A DNA stretch of 36,047 nucleotides from Bacteroidota bacterium (GTDB lineage Bacteria > Bacteroidota > Bacteroidia > Bacteroidales > VadinHA17), in contig JAKQPD010000196.1 of the NCBI GenBank assembly GCA_029564935.1, forward strand, positions 1 through 36,047, in the 5' to 3' direction. Positions 26,318 to 34,167 of this stretch are shown here, piece after piece. The notes beneath the pieces were generated by a model. It was given only the letters and a program-made list of their open reading frames with translations, made no database searches and had not been told where the DNA came from. Position 1 is the first letter of the stretch, and each line of letters begins with the position of its first letter. A program made the position numbers and the translations under genes.

Positions 26318-26407
26318 TCATAAGCCTGCAAAACGCTTCAGATAACTCACATTTTGAGCTCTCAGATATAAATAAACCTCTGAAATAAAATTCTCTGAAA
26401 AAATCAT
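26318..26407 (-). other. Possible 29-codon leader ORF before the ACD operon
   Basis: The frame from the ATG at 26407 contains several aromatic codons (SEVYLYLRAQ, VSYLKRFAGL). It ends inside a hairpin, AGGCTTA-8 bases-TAAGCCT on either strand (26306-26327). Only three T residues follow the hairpin on the minus strand, so a terminator is not supported, and no promoter was recognised. It may be a chance ORF in AT-rich DNA. Confidence 0.2.
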
Positions 26408-26527
26408 ACCCCGAATTAACAAAAGCAATATAGTAAAAAAATATCAGTAAAATTAAGTATTAAGATCATTATCATTCCCCGCCGGAAGCAGTCACTAAAA
26501 TTTTCTTTAACTTTTTCATGATGAATC

Positions 26528-26558
26528 TTTGATTTTTTCTGAAATTACATTACGTTTG
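26528..26558 (+). promoter_or_regulatory. Consensus promoter of the attenuated lyase gene
   Basis: TTTG (26528-26531), 19 bases, then TACGTTTG (26551-26558) is an exact match to the Bacteroidota TTTG-N19-TAnnTTTG promoter. Transcription should start near 26565, giving a leader of about 170 bases before the gene at 26738. It lies in the 485-base gap between the ACD operon and this gene. Confidence 0.8.
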
Positions 26559-26575
26559 GAATCAAATTTCAAGAA

Positions 26576-26659
26576 ATGACGATAATAAAATTAAATATTG
26601 GAATCTATTATTGTTATTATTGCAATTGCAGGTCAGGCAGTCCTGTGAAATATGTGTAA
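26576..26659 (+). CDS. Leader peptide, 27 residues, Tyr/Cys-rich
   Basis: The ATG lies about a dozen bases after the predicted transcript start. Residues 10-18 read IYYCYYCNC: four Tyr codons (TAT) and three Cys codons within eight codons. Residues 19-27 are RSGSPVKYV. The TAA at 26657-26659 precedes the terminator hairpin by 23 bases. Codons 21-23 contain the segment that can pair with the 5' arm of the terminator, so ribosome position would decide which structure forms. The peptide itself is predicted to have no function beyond sensing. Tyr codons are favoured by AT-rich DNA, but the clustering and position argue against chance. Confidence 0.65.
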   Translation: MTIIKLNIGIYYCYYCNCRSGSPVKYV

Positions 26660-26691
26660 CAAACCATAAATTCATGAATATGAGGCTTGCC
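26636..26691 (+). promoter_or_regulatory. Candidate antiterminator of the lyase attenuator
   Basis: GGCAGTCCT (26636-26644) can pair with AGGCTTGCC (26683-26691), the 5' arm of the terminator, in eight of nine positions, including one G-U pair and one mismatch (T41 with C86). The two structures are mutually exclusive. The upstream arm begins 16 bases after the last codon of the Tyr-Tyr-Cys-Tyr-Tyr run, and so would be free when a ribosome stalls there but masked or disturbed when it reaches the stop codon. Confidence 0.6.
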
Positions 26692-26717
26692 AAAAAAGAG
26701 GTAAGCCTTTTTTTTTT
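26683..26717 (+). terminator. Intrinsic terminator in the lyase leader (attenuator)
   Basis: AGGCTTGCC (26683-26691) pairs with GGTAAGCCT (26700-26708) over nine positions with one G-U pair. The loop is AAAAAAGA, and ten T residues follow (26708-26717). It ends 20 bases before the lyase ATG. No plus-strand gene lies upstream for it to terminate, because the preceding operon runs the other way. It therefore acts on the leader transcript itself. Confidence 0.85.
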
Positions 26718-26737
26718 AATATTATAACAGACAAAAT

Positions 26738-28204
26738 ATGGACAAAAATCAGAAAAACGGAGCGGTAAAATTCTTTACCAGAAAACAGATCCCACTTGAG
26801 ATGCATAAAGTACGTATAGTCCAATCGCTTAATCTCCTGCCTGTAAACAAGAGGGTGGATGCGATAAAAGCAGCAGGTTTTAATTCCTTCCTGCTGAGCA
26901 GCGGTGATGTATTCCTTGATATGCTGACGGACAGCGGGACCAACGCGATGAGCGATAATCAGATCTCAAAAATGTTCGTAGCCGATGATGCCTATGCCGG
27001 CTCGATGAGCTTTAAGAAATTTGAAAAAAGTGTGTTGCAGATATTCGGAAAGAAATTTGTTCTGCCGGCACATCAGGGAAGAGCCGCTGAAAATATTATT
27101 TCAAAAGTGTTCATTAAGGAAGGATCTGTGATCCCGATGAATTATCATTTCACAACCACACGCGCCCATATTGAACTTAACGGGGGAAAGATCTTTGAAC
27201 TTTTCGGTTCGGAAGCAATGAAAATAAAAAGCTCTCATCCTTTTAAAGGAAATCTCGATCCCGTGCAGCTTGAAAAAATAATTATTGAATCAGGTCCTCA
27301 AAACATTCCTTTTATAAGGATGGAAGCCTCAACGAACCTTATCGGCGGCCAGCCTTTCTCACTTGCAAATATGAAAGAAGTAAGAAAGATAGCCGACAAG
27401 TACAATCTTATAATTGTAATGGATGCCAGCCTTATAGGAGAAAATGCTTATTTTATAAAGAAACGTGAACCCGGGTATGAAGATCAGTCCCTTGCTTCAA
27501 TCCTTCTCCAGATGTGCGATCTTGCCGATATTGTTTATTTCTCCGGGAGAAAAGTCAGCTCATCAAGAGGTGGTGCAATCTGTACAAATTCCGAAGAGCT
27601 TTATACGAAAATGAAATATCTTATTCCCCTCTATGAAGGATTTCTGACATATGGAGGTATCTCGATCCGCGAGATTGAGGCAATGGCACAGGGACTTCTT
27701 GAAACTGTTGATGAAAATGTTGTGGGGCAATCACCGGCATTCATTAATTATATGGTACAGGAGCTTGAAAAACTCGGTATACCTGTCGTCAGTCCCGGCG
27801 GTGCCCTGGGATGCCACATTGATGCAACACAGTTCCTTTCACATATTCCTCAATCAGAATACCTGGCCGGATCACTTGTCGCAGCATTCTATATTGTTTC
27901 GGGGATCAGAGGTATGGAACGGGGAACCATAAGCAGCAATCGGGATGAAAAAGGAAATGATATTTTTTCAGATCTTGAACTATTAAGACTTGCGGTACCG
28001 CGAAGAGTATTTACCCTCTCACAGGTAGAATATGCGATTGACAGACTTAACTGGCTGTATCAGAACAGGAAACTGGTCGGCGGTTTAAGATTTGTTGAAG
28101 AACCTCCTGTTCTCAGGTTCTTTACAGGCAGGCTTGAAGCGGTCAGTGACTGGCCCGAAAAGCTTGCAGAAGCTTATAAAAAGGATTTCGGAGAAACTCT
28201 GTGA
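26738..28204 (+). CDS. Tyrosine phenol-lyase/tryptophanase homologue, TPL-like, with altered active site
   Basis: This 488-residue protein covers the full aromatic beta-eliminating lyase fold, with an extra N-terminal 20 residues and a short C-terminal tail. Landmarks are DMLTDSGTNAMSDNQ, Y86 in DDAYAGS, HQGRAAEN (R115), HFTTTRAH (F138, T139), LIGGQPFSLANM and D229. The PLP motif is YFSGRKVSSSRGG, with K272 at the Schiff-base position. GIRGMERG places R395 at TPL Arg381, the residue that selects tyrosine. The residue matching TPL Arg217 is L232, Lys256 is R271 and Asp258 is V273, so the cofactor pocket is unusual. Substrate is therefore uncertain (tyrosine, a related aryl amino acid or cysteine). 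The gene sits behind a Tyr/Cys attenuator and is divergent from the amino-acid fermentation operon. Confidence 0.85.
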   Translation: MDKNQKNGAVKFFTRKQIPLEMHKVRIVQSLNLLPVNKRVDAIKAAGFNSFLLSSGDVFLDMLTDSGTNAMSDNQISKMFVADDAYAGSMSFKKFEKSVLQIFGKKFVLPAHQGRAAENIISKVFIKEGSVIPMNYHFTTTRAHIELNGGKIFELFGSEAMKIKSSHPFKGNLDPVQLEKIIIESGPQNIPFIRMEASTNLIGGQPFSLANMKEVRKIADKYNLIIVMDASLIGENAYFIKKREPGYEDQSLASILLQMCDLADIVYFSGRKVSSSRGGAICTNSEELYTKMKYLIPLYEGFLTYGGISIREIEAMAQGLLETVDENVVGQSPAFINYMVQELEKLGIPVVSPGGALGCHIDATQFLSHIPQSEYLAGSLVAAFYIVSGIRGMERGTISSNRDEKGNDIFSDLELLRLAVPRRVFTLSQVEYAIDRLNWLYQNRKLVGGLRFVEEPPVLRFFTGRLEAVSDWPEKLAEAYKKDFGETL

Positions 28205-28281
28205 AAAAGAAACCCGGATCTATCCGGTATACTGATATATATTTTCATTTATATTGTGGTACTTAAACAAACCTGCAGGTA

Positions 28282-30822
28282 ATGAAGAATATTATTGCAT
28301 TAATATCGGCTATTCTGTTGAGCCAGATGATGTCCTCGCAGATAAAATCAGATTATTATTTACCGGATGATATAAGGTATAATAAGGAAATTACTGCTCC
28401 TGCAAAATTCTTTGGACACGAGGTTGGGGAATGGCATCTTACCCATGACAAGCTTTATAATTACATGCTTGAGCTGGCCCGGATCTCCGACAGGGCAATA
28501 TGGGAGGAATATGGCAGGAGTTATGAAGGCCGTCCTCTGGGTCATCTGATAATCAGCTCACCTGAAAATATCAGGAACCTTGAGCAACTCCGGATCCGGC
28601 ACCTGGAACTCTCGGATCCTTCGGTCTCCGCCGGTATTGACTTAAAAGATATGCCTGTGTTTATCAAGCTTGGTTACGGGATTCATGGAAATGAATCAAG
28701 TGCGCAGAATGCTTCGGTACTCGTGGCATATTACCTTACAGCAGGTGAAGGAACCAAAACTGATGAACTCCTGAAAAACGCCGTCATTCTTATCGATCCT
28801 GCACTGAACCCAGACGGGATGCAGCGTCATTCGACATGGGTTAATTTCACAAGAAGCCTTAACAACAATCCTGATCCCAATTCCTGGGAATTCAGCGAAC
28901 CATGGCCGGGAGGAAGAACGAACCACTACTGGTTCGACCTCAACAGGGATTATCTGATGCTTCAGCATCCTGAATCCAGGGGCCGTGTGGAGGCGTTCTA
29001 CAGGTGGAGACCGAATATAAATACTGATCACCATGAGCAGGGTGCTAATGCTACATTTTTCTATCAGCCGGGTATACAGAGCAGGAATAACCCTCTTACA
29101 CCTGCAGATAACCAGGATCTTACAGCAGAAATAGGGAAATACCACGAGAAATATCTCAATTCAATCGGCAGCCTCTATTTTACTGAAGAAAGTTATGATG
29201 ACTTCTATGTAGGAAAAGGATCATCCTACCCTGATATACATGGATCTGTAGGTATTCTTTTCGAACAGGCCGGTGTAAAAGGGCATCTGAAAGAGACTCC
29301 GAATATGCTCTTGTCCTTCCCCTTTGCAATCCGCAACCAGTTTACAGTATCGCTGTCAACACTTGAAGCCGGAGTGGCTATGAGAGAAAAGCTTCTTGAG
29401 AACCACAGAAATTTCTACAGGGATGCCCGGGCACTTGCTGATAAGCATCCCGTAAAAGCTTATGTTTTTACGGAACCTGATGATAAAGGAAGGCTTGCAG
29501 AATTTATAAGAGTGCTTAAAGGTCACCGGATAAAAATATACAGGACGGCAAAGGATATTACGAGGGATGGCATAAATTATAAGGCTGAGAACAGTTATCT
29601 TGTACCGCTGCGGCAGGATGAATACCGCTTCGCAAGAAGTCTTTTTGATCCGGTTAAAGATTTTACAGACAGCACTTTCTATGATATTTCAACATGGGTT
29701 CTGCCAATGTCGTTCAACATTCAGTATTCGGCACTGAATATGTCCCGGGAGCTGGACGGACTGCAGGGTGAGGAAATCCTTGCACCGCCGGTTGCAGAAG
29801 GTAAAGTTACCGGACCACAGGATCCCTATGCCTACCTGTTTGAGTGGAATGAATATCTTGCTCCCAAAGCTCTTTATGAGTTACAGAAAGCCGGACTGAG
29901 GACCCGTGTCTCAATGGGGAAATTCTCTTTCAGGAACAGCGATCTCAATCACGTCTTTTCCTATGGGACTATCATGATACACTCAAACGATCAGCCTGTT
30001 AAAGGAGATGAGCTAAGGAAGCTTATCGGATCAGTTACAGAAAAATGTGGTCTCACAGTCTACGCTGTCAGAACCGGATTCACTGAATCAGGCATGGATC
30101 TGGGTAGCGGTAATTTTGCTGTTTTAGAACAACCCTCGGTTGCAATGATCGCCGGTGACGGAATAAGCAGTTCAGATGCCGGCGAAATATGGCATATGTT
30201 CGATACACGTTTCAATATACCGGTCACTTTGATCACAGCTCAAAGGTTTGGGAATATAAATCTCAGCAGGTATAATGTACTTATCGTTGCAGGATCACCT
30301 GATCTGAGCCCTGTGGCTGTCGAAAATATTAAAACCTGGAACAGACAGGGCGGAACAATAATCGCTTACAAAGGTGGCAATAGCTGGCTGGTAAGGAACA
30401 AACTTGCAGAAATTGATTTTGTCGCTGCTGCAGGTTCCTTACTGAAAGAGGGGATTTTTGCAGAACGTTCAGTCAATACCCAGGCCAGACAGATCCCCGG
30501 ATCGATCTTTTCGGTCAGGCTCGATCTTACACATCCGCTTTGTTACGGGTATACTAGAAATATCCTGCCTGTCTTCAAGTCAGGGACTTCTGCAGCAAAC
30601 AGGACTGCAGATATTTATAGTAATCCTGCTGTCTATACTGCCGATCCCCTTTTGAGCGGCTACTGTACAAAAGAAAACTCGGACAGGCTGAAAGGGACTG
30701 CTTTTGTATCAGTCCACCGGAGCAGGATCATTTCAATATTTGACAATACAAACTTCAGGGCTGTCTGGTATGGTACAAATAAGATCTTCCTGAATGCGGT
30801 TTTCTTCGGGCAGTTGTTGTAA
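28282..30822 (+). CDS. M14-family zinc carboxypeptidase-like exoprotein
   Basis: This 846-residue protein has a signal peptide (residues 1-19, ending MMSS) and an N-terminal M14 catalytic domain. IHGNE (H135, E138) and TDHHEQG (H250/H251) hold the zinc ligands. NPDGMQRH and FDLNRDY fit the substrate-binding Asn/Arg, and ILFEQAGVKG carries the likely catalytic Glu (E329). The C-terminal 300 residues contain a class-I glutamine-amidotransferase-like fold (YNVLIVAGSPDLS, GGTIIAYKGG) often seen fused to this M14 subgroup. Secretion to the periplasm or surface is expected. It probably trims peptides or peptidoglycan peptides. Gap of 77 bases after the lyase gene contains a CCGGATCTATCCGG hairpin but no T run. 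Confidence 0.9.
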   Translation: MKNIIALISAILLSQMMSSQIKSDYYLPDDIRYNKEITAPAKFFGHEVGEWHLTHDKLYNYMLELARISDRAIWEEYGRSYEGRPLGHLIISSPENIRNLEQLRIRHLELSDPSVSAGIDLKDMPVFIKLGYGIHGNESSAQNASVLVAYYLTAGEGTKTDELLKNAVILIDPALNPDGMQRHSTWVNFTRSLNNNPDPNSWEFSEPWPGGRTNHYWFDLNRDYLMLQHPESRGRVEAFYRWRPNINTDHHEQGANATFFYQPGIQSRNNPLTPADNQDLTAEIGKYHEKYLNSIGSLYFTEESYDDFYVGKGSSYPDIHGSVGILFEQAGVKGHLKETPNMLLSFPFAIRNQFTVSLSTLEAGVAMREKLLENHRNFYRDARALADKHPVKAYVFTEPDDKGRLAEFIRVLKGHRIKIYRTAKDITRDGINYKAENSYLVPLRQDEYRFARSLFDPVKDFTDSTFYDISTWVLPMSFNIQYSALNMSRELDGLQGEEILAPPVAEGKVTGPQDPYAYLFEWNEYLAPKALYELQKAGLRTRVSMGKFSFRNSDLNHVFSYGTIMIHSNDQPVKGDELRKLIGSVTEKCGLTVYAVRTGFTESGMDLGSGNFAVLEQPSVAMIAGDGISSSDAGEIWHMFDTRFNIPVTLITAQRFGNINLSRYNVLIVAGSPDLSPVAVENIKTWNRQGGTIIAYKGGNSWLVRNKLAEIDFVAAAGSLLKEGIFAERSVNTQARQIPGSIFSVRLDLTHPLCYGYTRNILPVFKSGTSAANRTADIYSNPAVYTADPLLSGYCTKENSDRLKGTAFVSVHRSRIISIFDNTNFRAVWYGTNKIFLNAVFFGQLL

Positions 30823-30825
30823 AAA

Positions 30826-30893
30826 GCGCAGAGGCGCAACGGTGAAGAGGCACAGTGGTAAAACAGGCCAGAATGAGCGGAGGCACAGAGCAT
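30826..30893. repeat. GC-rich intergenic repeat (GCGCAGAGGCGCAA type)
   Basis: GCGCAGAGGCGCAA, GAGGCACAG and GAGGCACAGAG follow directly after the M14 stop codon. They resemble the reverse complement of the repeat at 2217-2276 and lie in the gap between two convergent genes. Confidence 0.45.
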
Positions 30894-30923
30894 GGCTCTC
30901 AACTTAAGGAGTTTTCGAGACAA

Positions 30924-30959
30924 AAGTTTCCCCTCCTTTTCTTTAAGGAGGGGAAACTT
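30924..30959. terminator. Bidirectional terminator-like hairpin between convergent genes
   Basis: Positions 30924-30938 (AAGTTTCCCCTCCTT) and 30945-30959 are a perfect 15-base inverted repeat with a 6-base loop TTCTTT. T-rich sequence follows on the plus strand, and TTTTG follows on the minus strand. It sits between the M14 gene (plus) and ribF (minus), where a shared terminator is expected. This CCCCTCC/GGAGGGG hairpin could also be a repeat family. Confidence 0.6.
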
Positions 30960-31044
30960 ATTTACTTATATTTCAGGTAATTACAGTAGTTATATTTACT
31001 AAAATATTCCGTAAGTTAATGGTTATAGGGCACAAAGTGGCAGT

Positions 31045-31965
31045 TCAGAAGATCAGGTCGGAGATTTCATTCTTTGCCATATCGATACGGGATCCAACTC
31101 CCGGATCGGAAAGCAGTACTTCACCATGGATTTTTTTATGGAAGAGAACCGAGCATTTTTCCCCGGTAAAAAATTCCTGATTTTCAAAAATGCTGAGCAT
31201 TACACCTGATTGTTCCCCGGGTTTCTGAAAAATCAGCGCCATTGCCTTGGAGCCGGTCTCTCCGGTGATTACGGATACTGCATAAATACCCGGTGATGGC
31301 AACAGCTTGGATCCTTCGGTAACCGGCAGACACAAAAATCCCTTCAGAAAGGGGGCATCATGAAGTAAGCAGCCTTCCGGGATCCCTATGATAAGGTAAT
31401 AATGATCGAGATATGCGTTGGCTCTCTGGATGTAACCTTCACTGATGGCTTTACGTATCTTAGTTGAACTGACAGTTTCGTGCTGAACCTCCTGTTCCGG
31501 TATCTCCTCGGCTTCAAAATTATATTTCTGCCTCCAGTTCCAGAGATGTTTATAATCCCCCTCCTGGTTAAAGCCGAAATGATGGTTGAATCCGACAACT
31601 ATAACCCTTGATTTTAATATTTTGCACAGATATTCGCTTACGAACTGTTCACTCGTGACCCTTGAGAACTCTCTGGTGAATTCAACTATAATCACATTAT
31701 CAAGTCCTGCTTTTCTTAGCAGTTCAAGCTTCTCCTCCTGGGAATTTATCAGCCTCAGATTTTTTCCTGCCGTATCGGGGTAGAGGACTTTCCTGGGATG
31801 CGGATGAAATGTTATAAGGACCGACTCACCGTTATATTTTTCAGCGAGCATCTTAAGCCGGTTAAGGATGGTTTTATGACCAATATGAACACCATCGAAC
31901 GAACCGGTAGTTACAACCGGGTTCCTTATCCCGTTCACTTCATCAAATCCTTTGAAAATCCTCAT
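31045..31965 (-). CDS. ribF: RibF-type FAD synthetase with degenerate riboflavin-kinase domain
   Basis: The 306-residue protein starts at the ATG at 31965 (a TTG three codons upstream is less likely). The N-terminal nucleotidyltransferase domain is intact: VTTGSFDGVHIGHKTIL, ITFHPHPRKVL, VVGFNHHFGFNQEGD and VSSTKIRKAI, as needed to make FAD from FMN and ATP. The C-terminal half (about 165-306) should be riboflavin kinase, but the invariant GRxIGFPTAN loop is missing (YYLIIGIPEGCLLHDAPFL stands there). The catalytic Glu region LExHLFDF reads GVMLSIFENQEF. GIYAVSV and the FFTGEKCSVLFHKKI strand still show the fold. FAD synthetase activity is likely, kinase activity doubtful. It follows rex after 12 bases. 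Confidence 0.85.
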   Translation of the reverse strand: MRIFKGFDEVNGIRNPVVTTGSFDGVHIGHKTILNRLKMLAEKYNGESVLITFHPHPRKVLYPDTAGKNLRLINSQEEKLELLRKAGLDNVIIVEFTREFSRVTSEQFVSEYLCKILKSRVIVVGFNHHFGFNQEGDYKHLWNWRQKYNFEAEEIPEQEVQHETVSSTKIRKAISEGYIQRANAYLDHYYLIIGIPEGCLLHDAPFLKGFLCLPVTEGSKLLPSPGIYAVSVITGETGSKAMALIFQKPGEQSGVMLSIFENQEFFTGEKCSVLFHKKIHGEVLLSDPGVGSRIDMAKNEISDLIF

Positions 31966-31977
31966 TATCAGCAAGTA

Positions 31978-32601
31978 CTACACAACATTTTCCTTGACGA
32001 AATAAGCCACTTTTTCAATCGAAGTGATCATATCATATTCTTCGAGGAAGACCCACGACGGGACATTAAGGGGTACAGTGGTGAAGTTAAGTATGCCCTT
32101 AATTCCGTAACGTACAGCTTCACCGGCGATCTCCCTGGCATAATCGGGAGGTACCGTGATTATCGCAATCCTGATATCCATATCCCTGATCATTGCTTCC
32201 ATTTCACTCAAGGGATAGCACCTTACACCCGAAATTACTTTACCTATTTTCTGGGTATCCGTATCGAATGATGCTACAAGGTTGAGCTTTGATCTTTTAC
32301 CCTTGAAATAGCCGGCAACTGCCCTCCCAAAGTTACCCATACCAATAATTGCTACATTCATGCTCACCTCAGAATCAATTATTGATCCTATTGTTTCTAT
32401 CAGTTCTTTTACATCGTAGCCTTTACGTTGCACCGAAGAATAGCCAATCAGCATCAGATCACGCCTTACCTGAACGGCTGTTATGTGCAGGCGTGAAGCA
32501 AGATCATGGGAAAAGATATAATTTTTCTTTTCAGCAAGACAGCCCAGAAGTGTTCTGCGGTATTCACTCAGCCTCTCAACTGTTTTTCCGGGTAAATTCA
32601 T
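31978..32601 (-). CDS. rex: Redox-sensing transcriptional repressor Rex
   Basis: This 207-residue protein has the Rex layout: an N-terminal winged helix with YIFSHDLASRLHITAVQVRRDLMLIGY (about 28-54), then a Rossmann domain binding NADH/NAD+ with NVAIIGMGNFGRAV (GxGxxG at 87-92). VASFDTDTQKIGKVISGV follows, then ITVPPDYAREIAGEAVRYGIKGILNF, and a C-terminal swapped helix. Rex represses fermentation and electron-disposal genes when NADH is low. Neighbours are a histidine-kinase redox block upstream and ribF downstream. No clear Rex operator (TTGTGAA-N4-TTCACAA type) was found in the window. Confidence 0.92.
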   Translation of the reverse strand: MNLPGKTVERLSEYRRTLLGCLAEKKNYIFSHDLASRLHITAVQVRRDLMLIGYSSVQRKGYDVKELIETIGSIIDSEVSMNVAIIGMGNFGRAVAGYFKGKRSKLNLVASFDTDTQKIGKVISGVRCYPLSEMEAMIRDMDIRIAIITVPPDYAREIAGEAVRYGIKGILNFTTVPLNVPSWVFLEEYDMITSIEKVAYFVKENVV

Positions 32602-32610
32602 AATAATTTA

Positions 32611-33747
32611 TCAGATTATATTTGACGGACCTTTCGGGATCCTGACAGTGAATACAGTGCCAACATCCGGAGTGCTTTCCACGGAGATTGTGCCGAAATA
32701 AAGCTGGACTACTTTTTTTACTATCGACAGACCGAGGCCGCTTCCGGTAATATTCCTGGTTTTATCATTTTTAATCCTGCCGAATTCCGTGAACAGATTA
32801 CCGATATCTTCTTTCCTTATGCCGATTCCTGTATCAGTAAAATTAATAACCACCTCATTATCTGTTGAATCGATAATTATTTCTGCCTTTCCTCCCACCC
32901 TGTTGTATTTTACGGAATTTGATACGAGATTATTGAAGATGATCTCCATATCAGCCGGATCGGCCTTTATTATCACATCTGATTTTGTGACCAGATTAAG
33001 GCTCACCTCCATCTGGATCGCATATGGCTGAACGGTGACCATTGCATTCCTTGCCACTTCTGCAAGGTCGACAGGACGGATATTTCCTTCTTTCCTTTCA
33101 AGTCTTATTTTGGTAAAATCGAGGAGATCCATTATCAGGTTCCTCATTCCCTGTATCCTTTGCAGTGATCTGTCTATCTGATCGGCATAATCATCAATCC
33201 TGTCACCTGCATCTTTTCCCTGCATCATTCTCAGGTACCCTTCAATTGCATTAAGGGGAGCCTTCAGCTCATGAGACAGAACCGAAAGGAACTGATATCT
33301 CACCTGTTTTCCCTCGATAGTGAGGCGGCGCGTAATCCTCCGCAGGTATAACTGCTTGGTTATATTTTCAATACTGGATTTAAGCTCCTGGGGGGTAAAT
33401 GGTTTAGGGATAAAATCAGTTGCTCCGTCACGTGTAGCCCGGATAGCGACATCCAATGAAGCATAAGATGTTATCATCGCGACAACAATATCATATTTCT
33501 TTGAATGGATGTACTCCAGCACCTCGACACCCTGAATTCCGGGTAATTTATTGTCAAGCAGGATTATATCGGGCTTTTCATTTTCAATTTTTTCTATCCC
33601 TTCCTCTCCTGTCGGTGCTTCAATAAGTTCAAAGGTATAATCCTCATCCATGAACGGATAAGTGACATGAAAATCTCTTAGTATCCTTGCAACGCCTGAC
33701 CTTATGCCTGGTTCATCATCAATTACAAGTACTCTTAAGACTGCCAT
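32611..33747 (-). CDS. Receiver-histidine kinase protein (REC-HisKA-HATPase)
   Basis: This 378-residue soluble protein has a receiver domain first (residues 5-125; D10, D11, phosphoacceptor D65 in ILLDNKLPG, T93, K115). Then come a HisKA helix pair with LSVLSHELKAPLNAIEG (H159) and a HATPase_c domain (about 255-373) with VSNSVKYN, FTDTGIGI, FTEFGRIK and SGLGLSIVKKVV. The REC-first order, without any membrane or PAS segment, means its kinase activity is likely gated by phosphorylation from another kinase such as the one at the right edge. The gene lies 9 bases before rex. Confidence 0.92.
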   Translation of the reverse strand: MAVLRVLVIDDEPGIRSGVARILRDFHVTYPFMDEDYTFELIEAPTGEEGIEKIENEKPDIILLDNKLPGIQGVEVLEYIHSKKYDIVVAMITSYASLDVAIRATRDGATDFIPKPFTPQELKSSIENITKQLYLRRITRRLTIEGKQVRYQFLSVLSHELKAPLNAIEGYLRMMQGKDAGDRIDDYADQIDRSLQRIQGMRNLIMDLLDFTKIRLERKEGNIRPVDLAEVARNAMVTVQPYAIQMEVSLNLVTKSDVIIKADPADMEIIFNNLVSNSVKYNRVGGKAEIIIDSTDNEVVINFTDTGIGIRKEDIGNLFTEFGRIKNDKTRNITGSGLGLSIVKKVVQLYFGTISVESTPDVGTVFTVRIPKGPSNII

Positions 33748-33750
33748 TTT

Positions 33751-34146
33751 TCAGATTTTTAATAGTTTCATTATTTCCTGATCGAGCTGTTCCGCCCTTA
33801 TACCTTTTTCAAGATAACGGTCAGCTCTGATCCATGATCTCTCCTTTTCCGTATCAATACTGAAGGACATTCCCGTTTCGCGCGAGACTGCAGTGGCAAG
33901 TATCACCGGAACATCGGGATACTTTTTCCGTATCTTGTAACATAATATAAATCCACTGTCGTCACTTTCCATCATCAGATCAAAGATAGCCAGATCGGGC
34001 CTGAAGCGGGATATAATAGCTTCAGCTTCCGCCTGGCTCTCCGCAGTAATTGTTTTATAACCCGCCTTGTTCAGATTGAATACTGTCTGAAAAAGATAAT
34101 CCGGATCATCATCAGCTATAAGAATCGTGAAATCACTTTTTAACAT
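33751..34146 (-). CDS. Single-domain response regulator
   Basis: This 131-residue stand-alone receiver domain contains ILIADDDPDY (D12, D13, D14), the phosphoacceptor in LAIFDLMMESDDSG (D56), ATAVS (T85) and YLEKGI (K114). It has no output domain, so it likely acts as a phosphotransfer intermediate or allosteric partner between the two kinases. It lies three bases upstream of the REC-kinase gene. A 16-residue insertion-like stretch (SRETGMSFSIDTEKERSW) follows the switch Thr, which is seen in other receiver domains of this hydrogenase-associated cluster type as far as I recall. Confidence 0.9.
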   Translation of the reverse strand: MLKSDFTILIADDDPDYLFQTVFNLNKAGYKTITAESQAEAEAIISRFRPDLAIFDLMMESDDSGFILCYKIRKKYPDVPVILATAVSRETGMSFSIDTEKERSWIRADRYLEKGIRAEQLDQEIMKLLKI

Positions 34147-34167
34147 GTCGTTATTTTCGTTTTATTG

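Noticed and set aside
26644-26662. TGTGAAATATGTGTAACA looked like a Rex operator (TTGTGAA-N4-TTCACAA).
   Set aside because: The right half does not mirror the left half, and the site falls inside the leader ORF rather than at the promoter.
26674-26727. Second short ORF (MNMRLAKKEVSLFF...) running through the terminator of the lyase leader.
   Set aside because: It contains no Tyr, Trp or Cys codons and simply reads through the hairpin and T run; the upstream Tyr-rich ORF explains the arrangement better.
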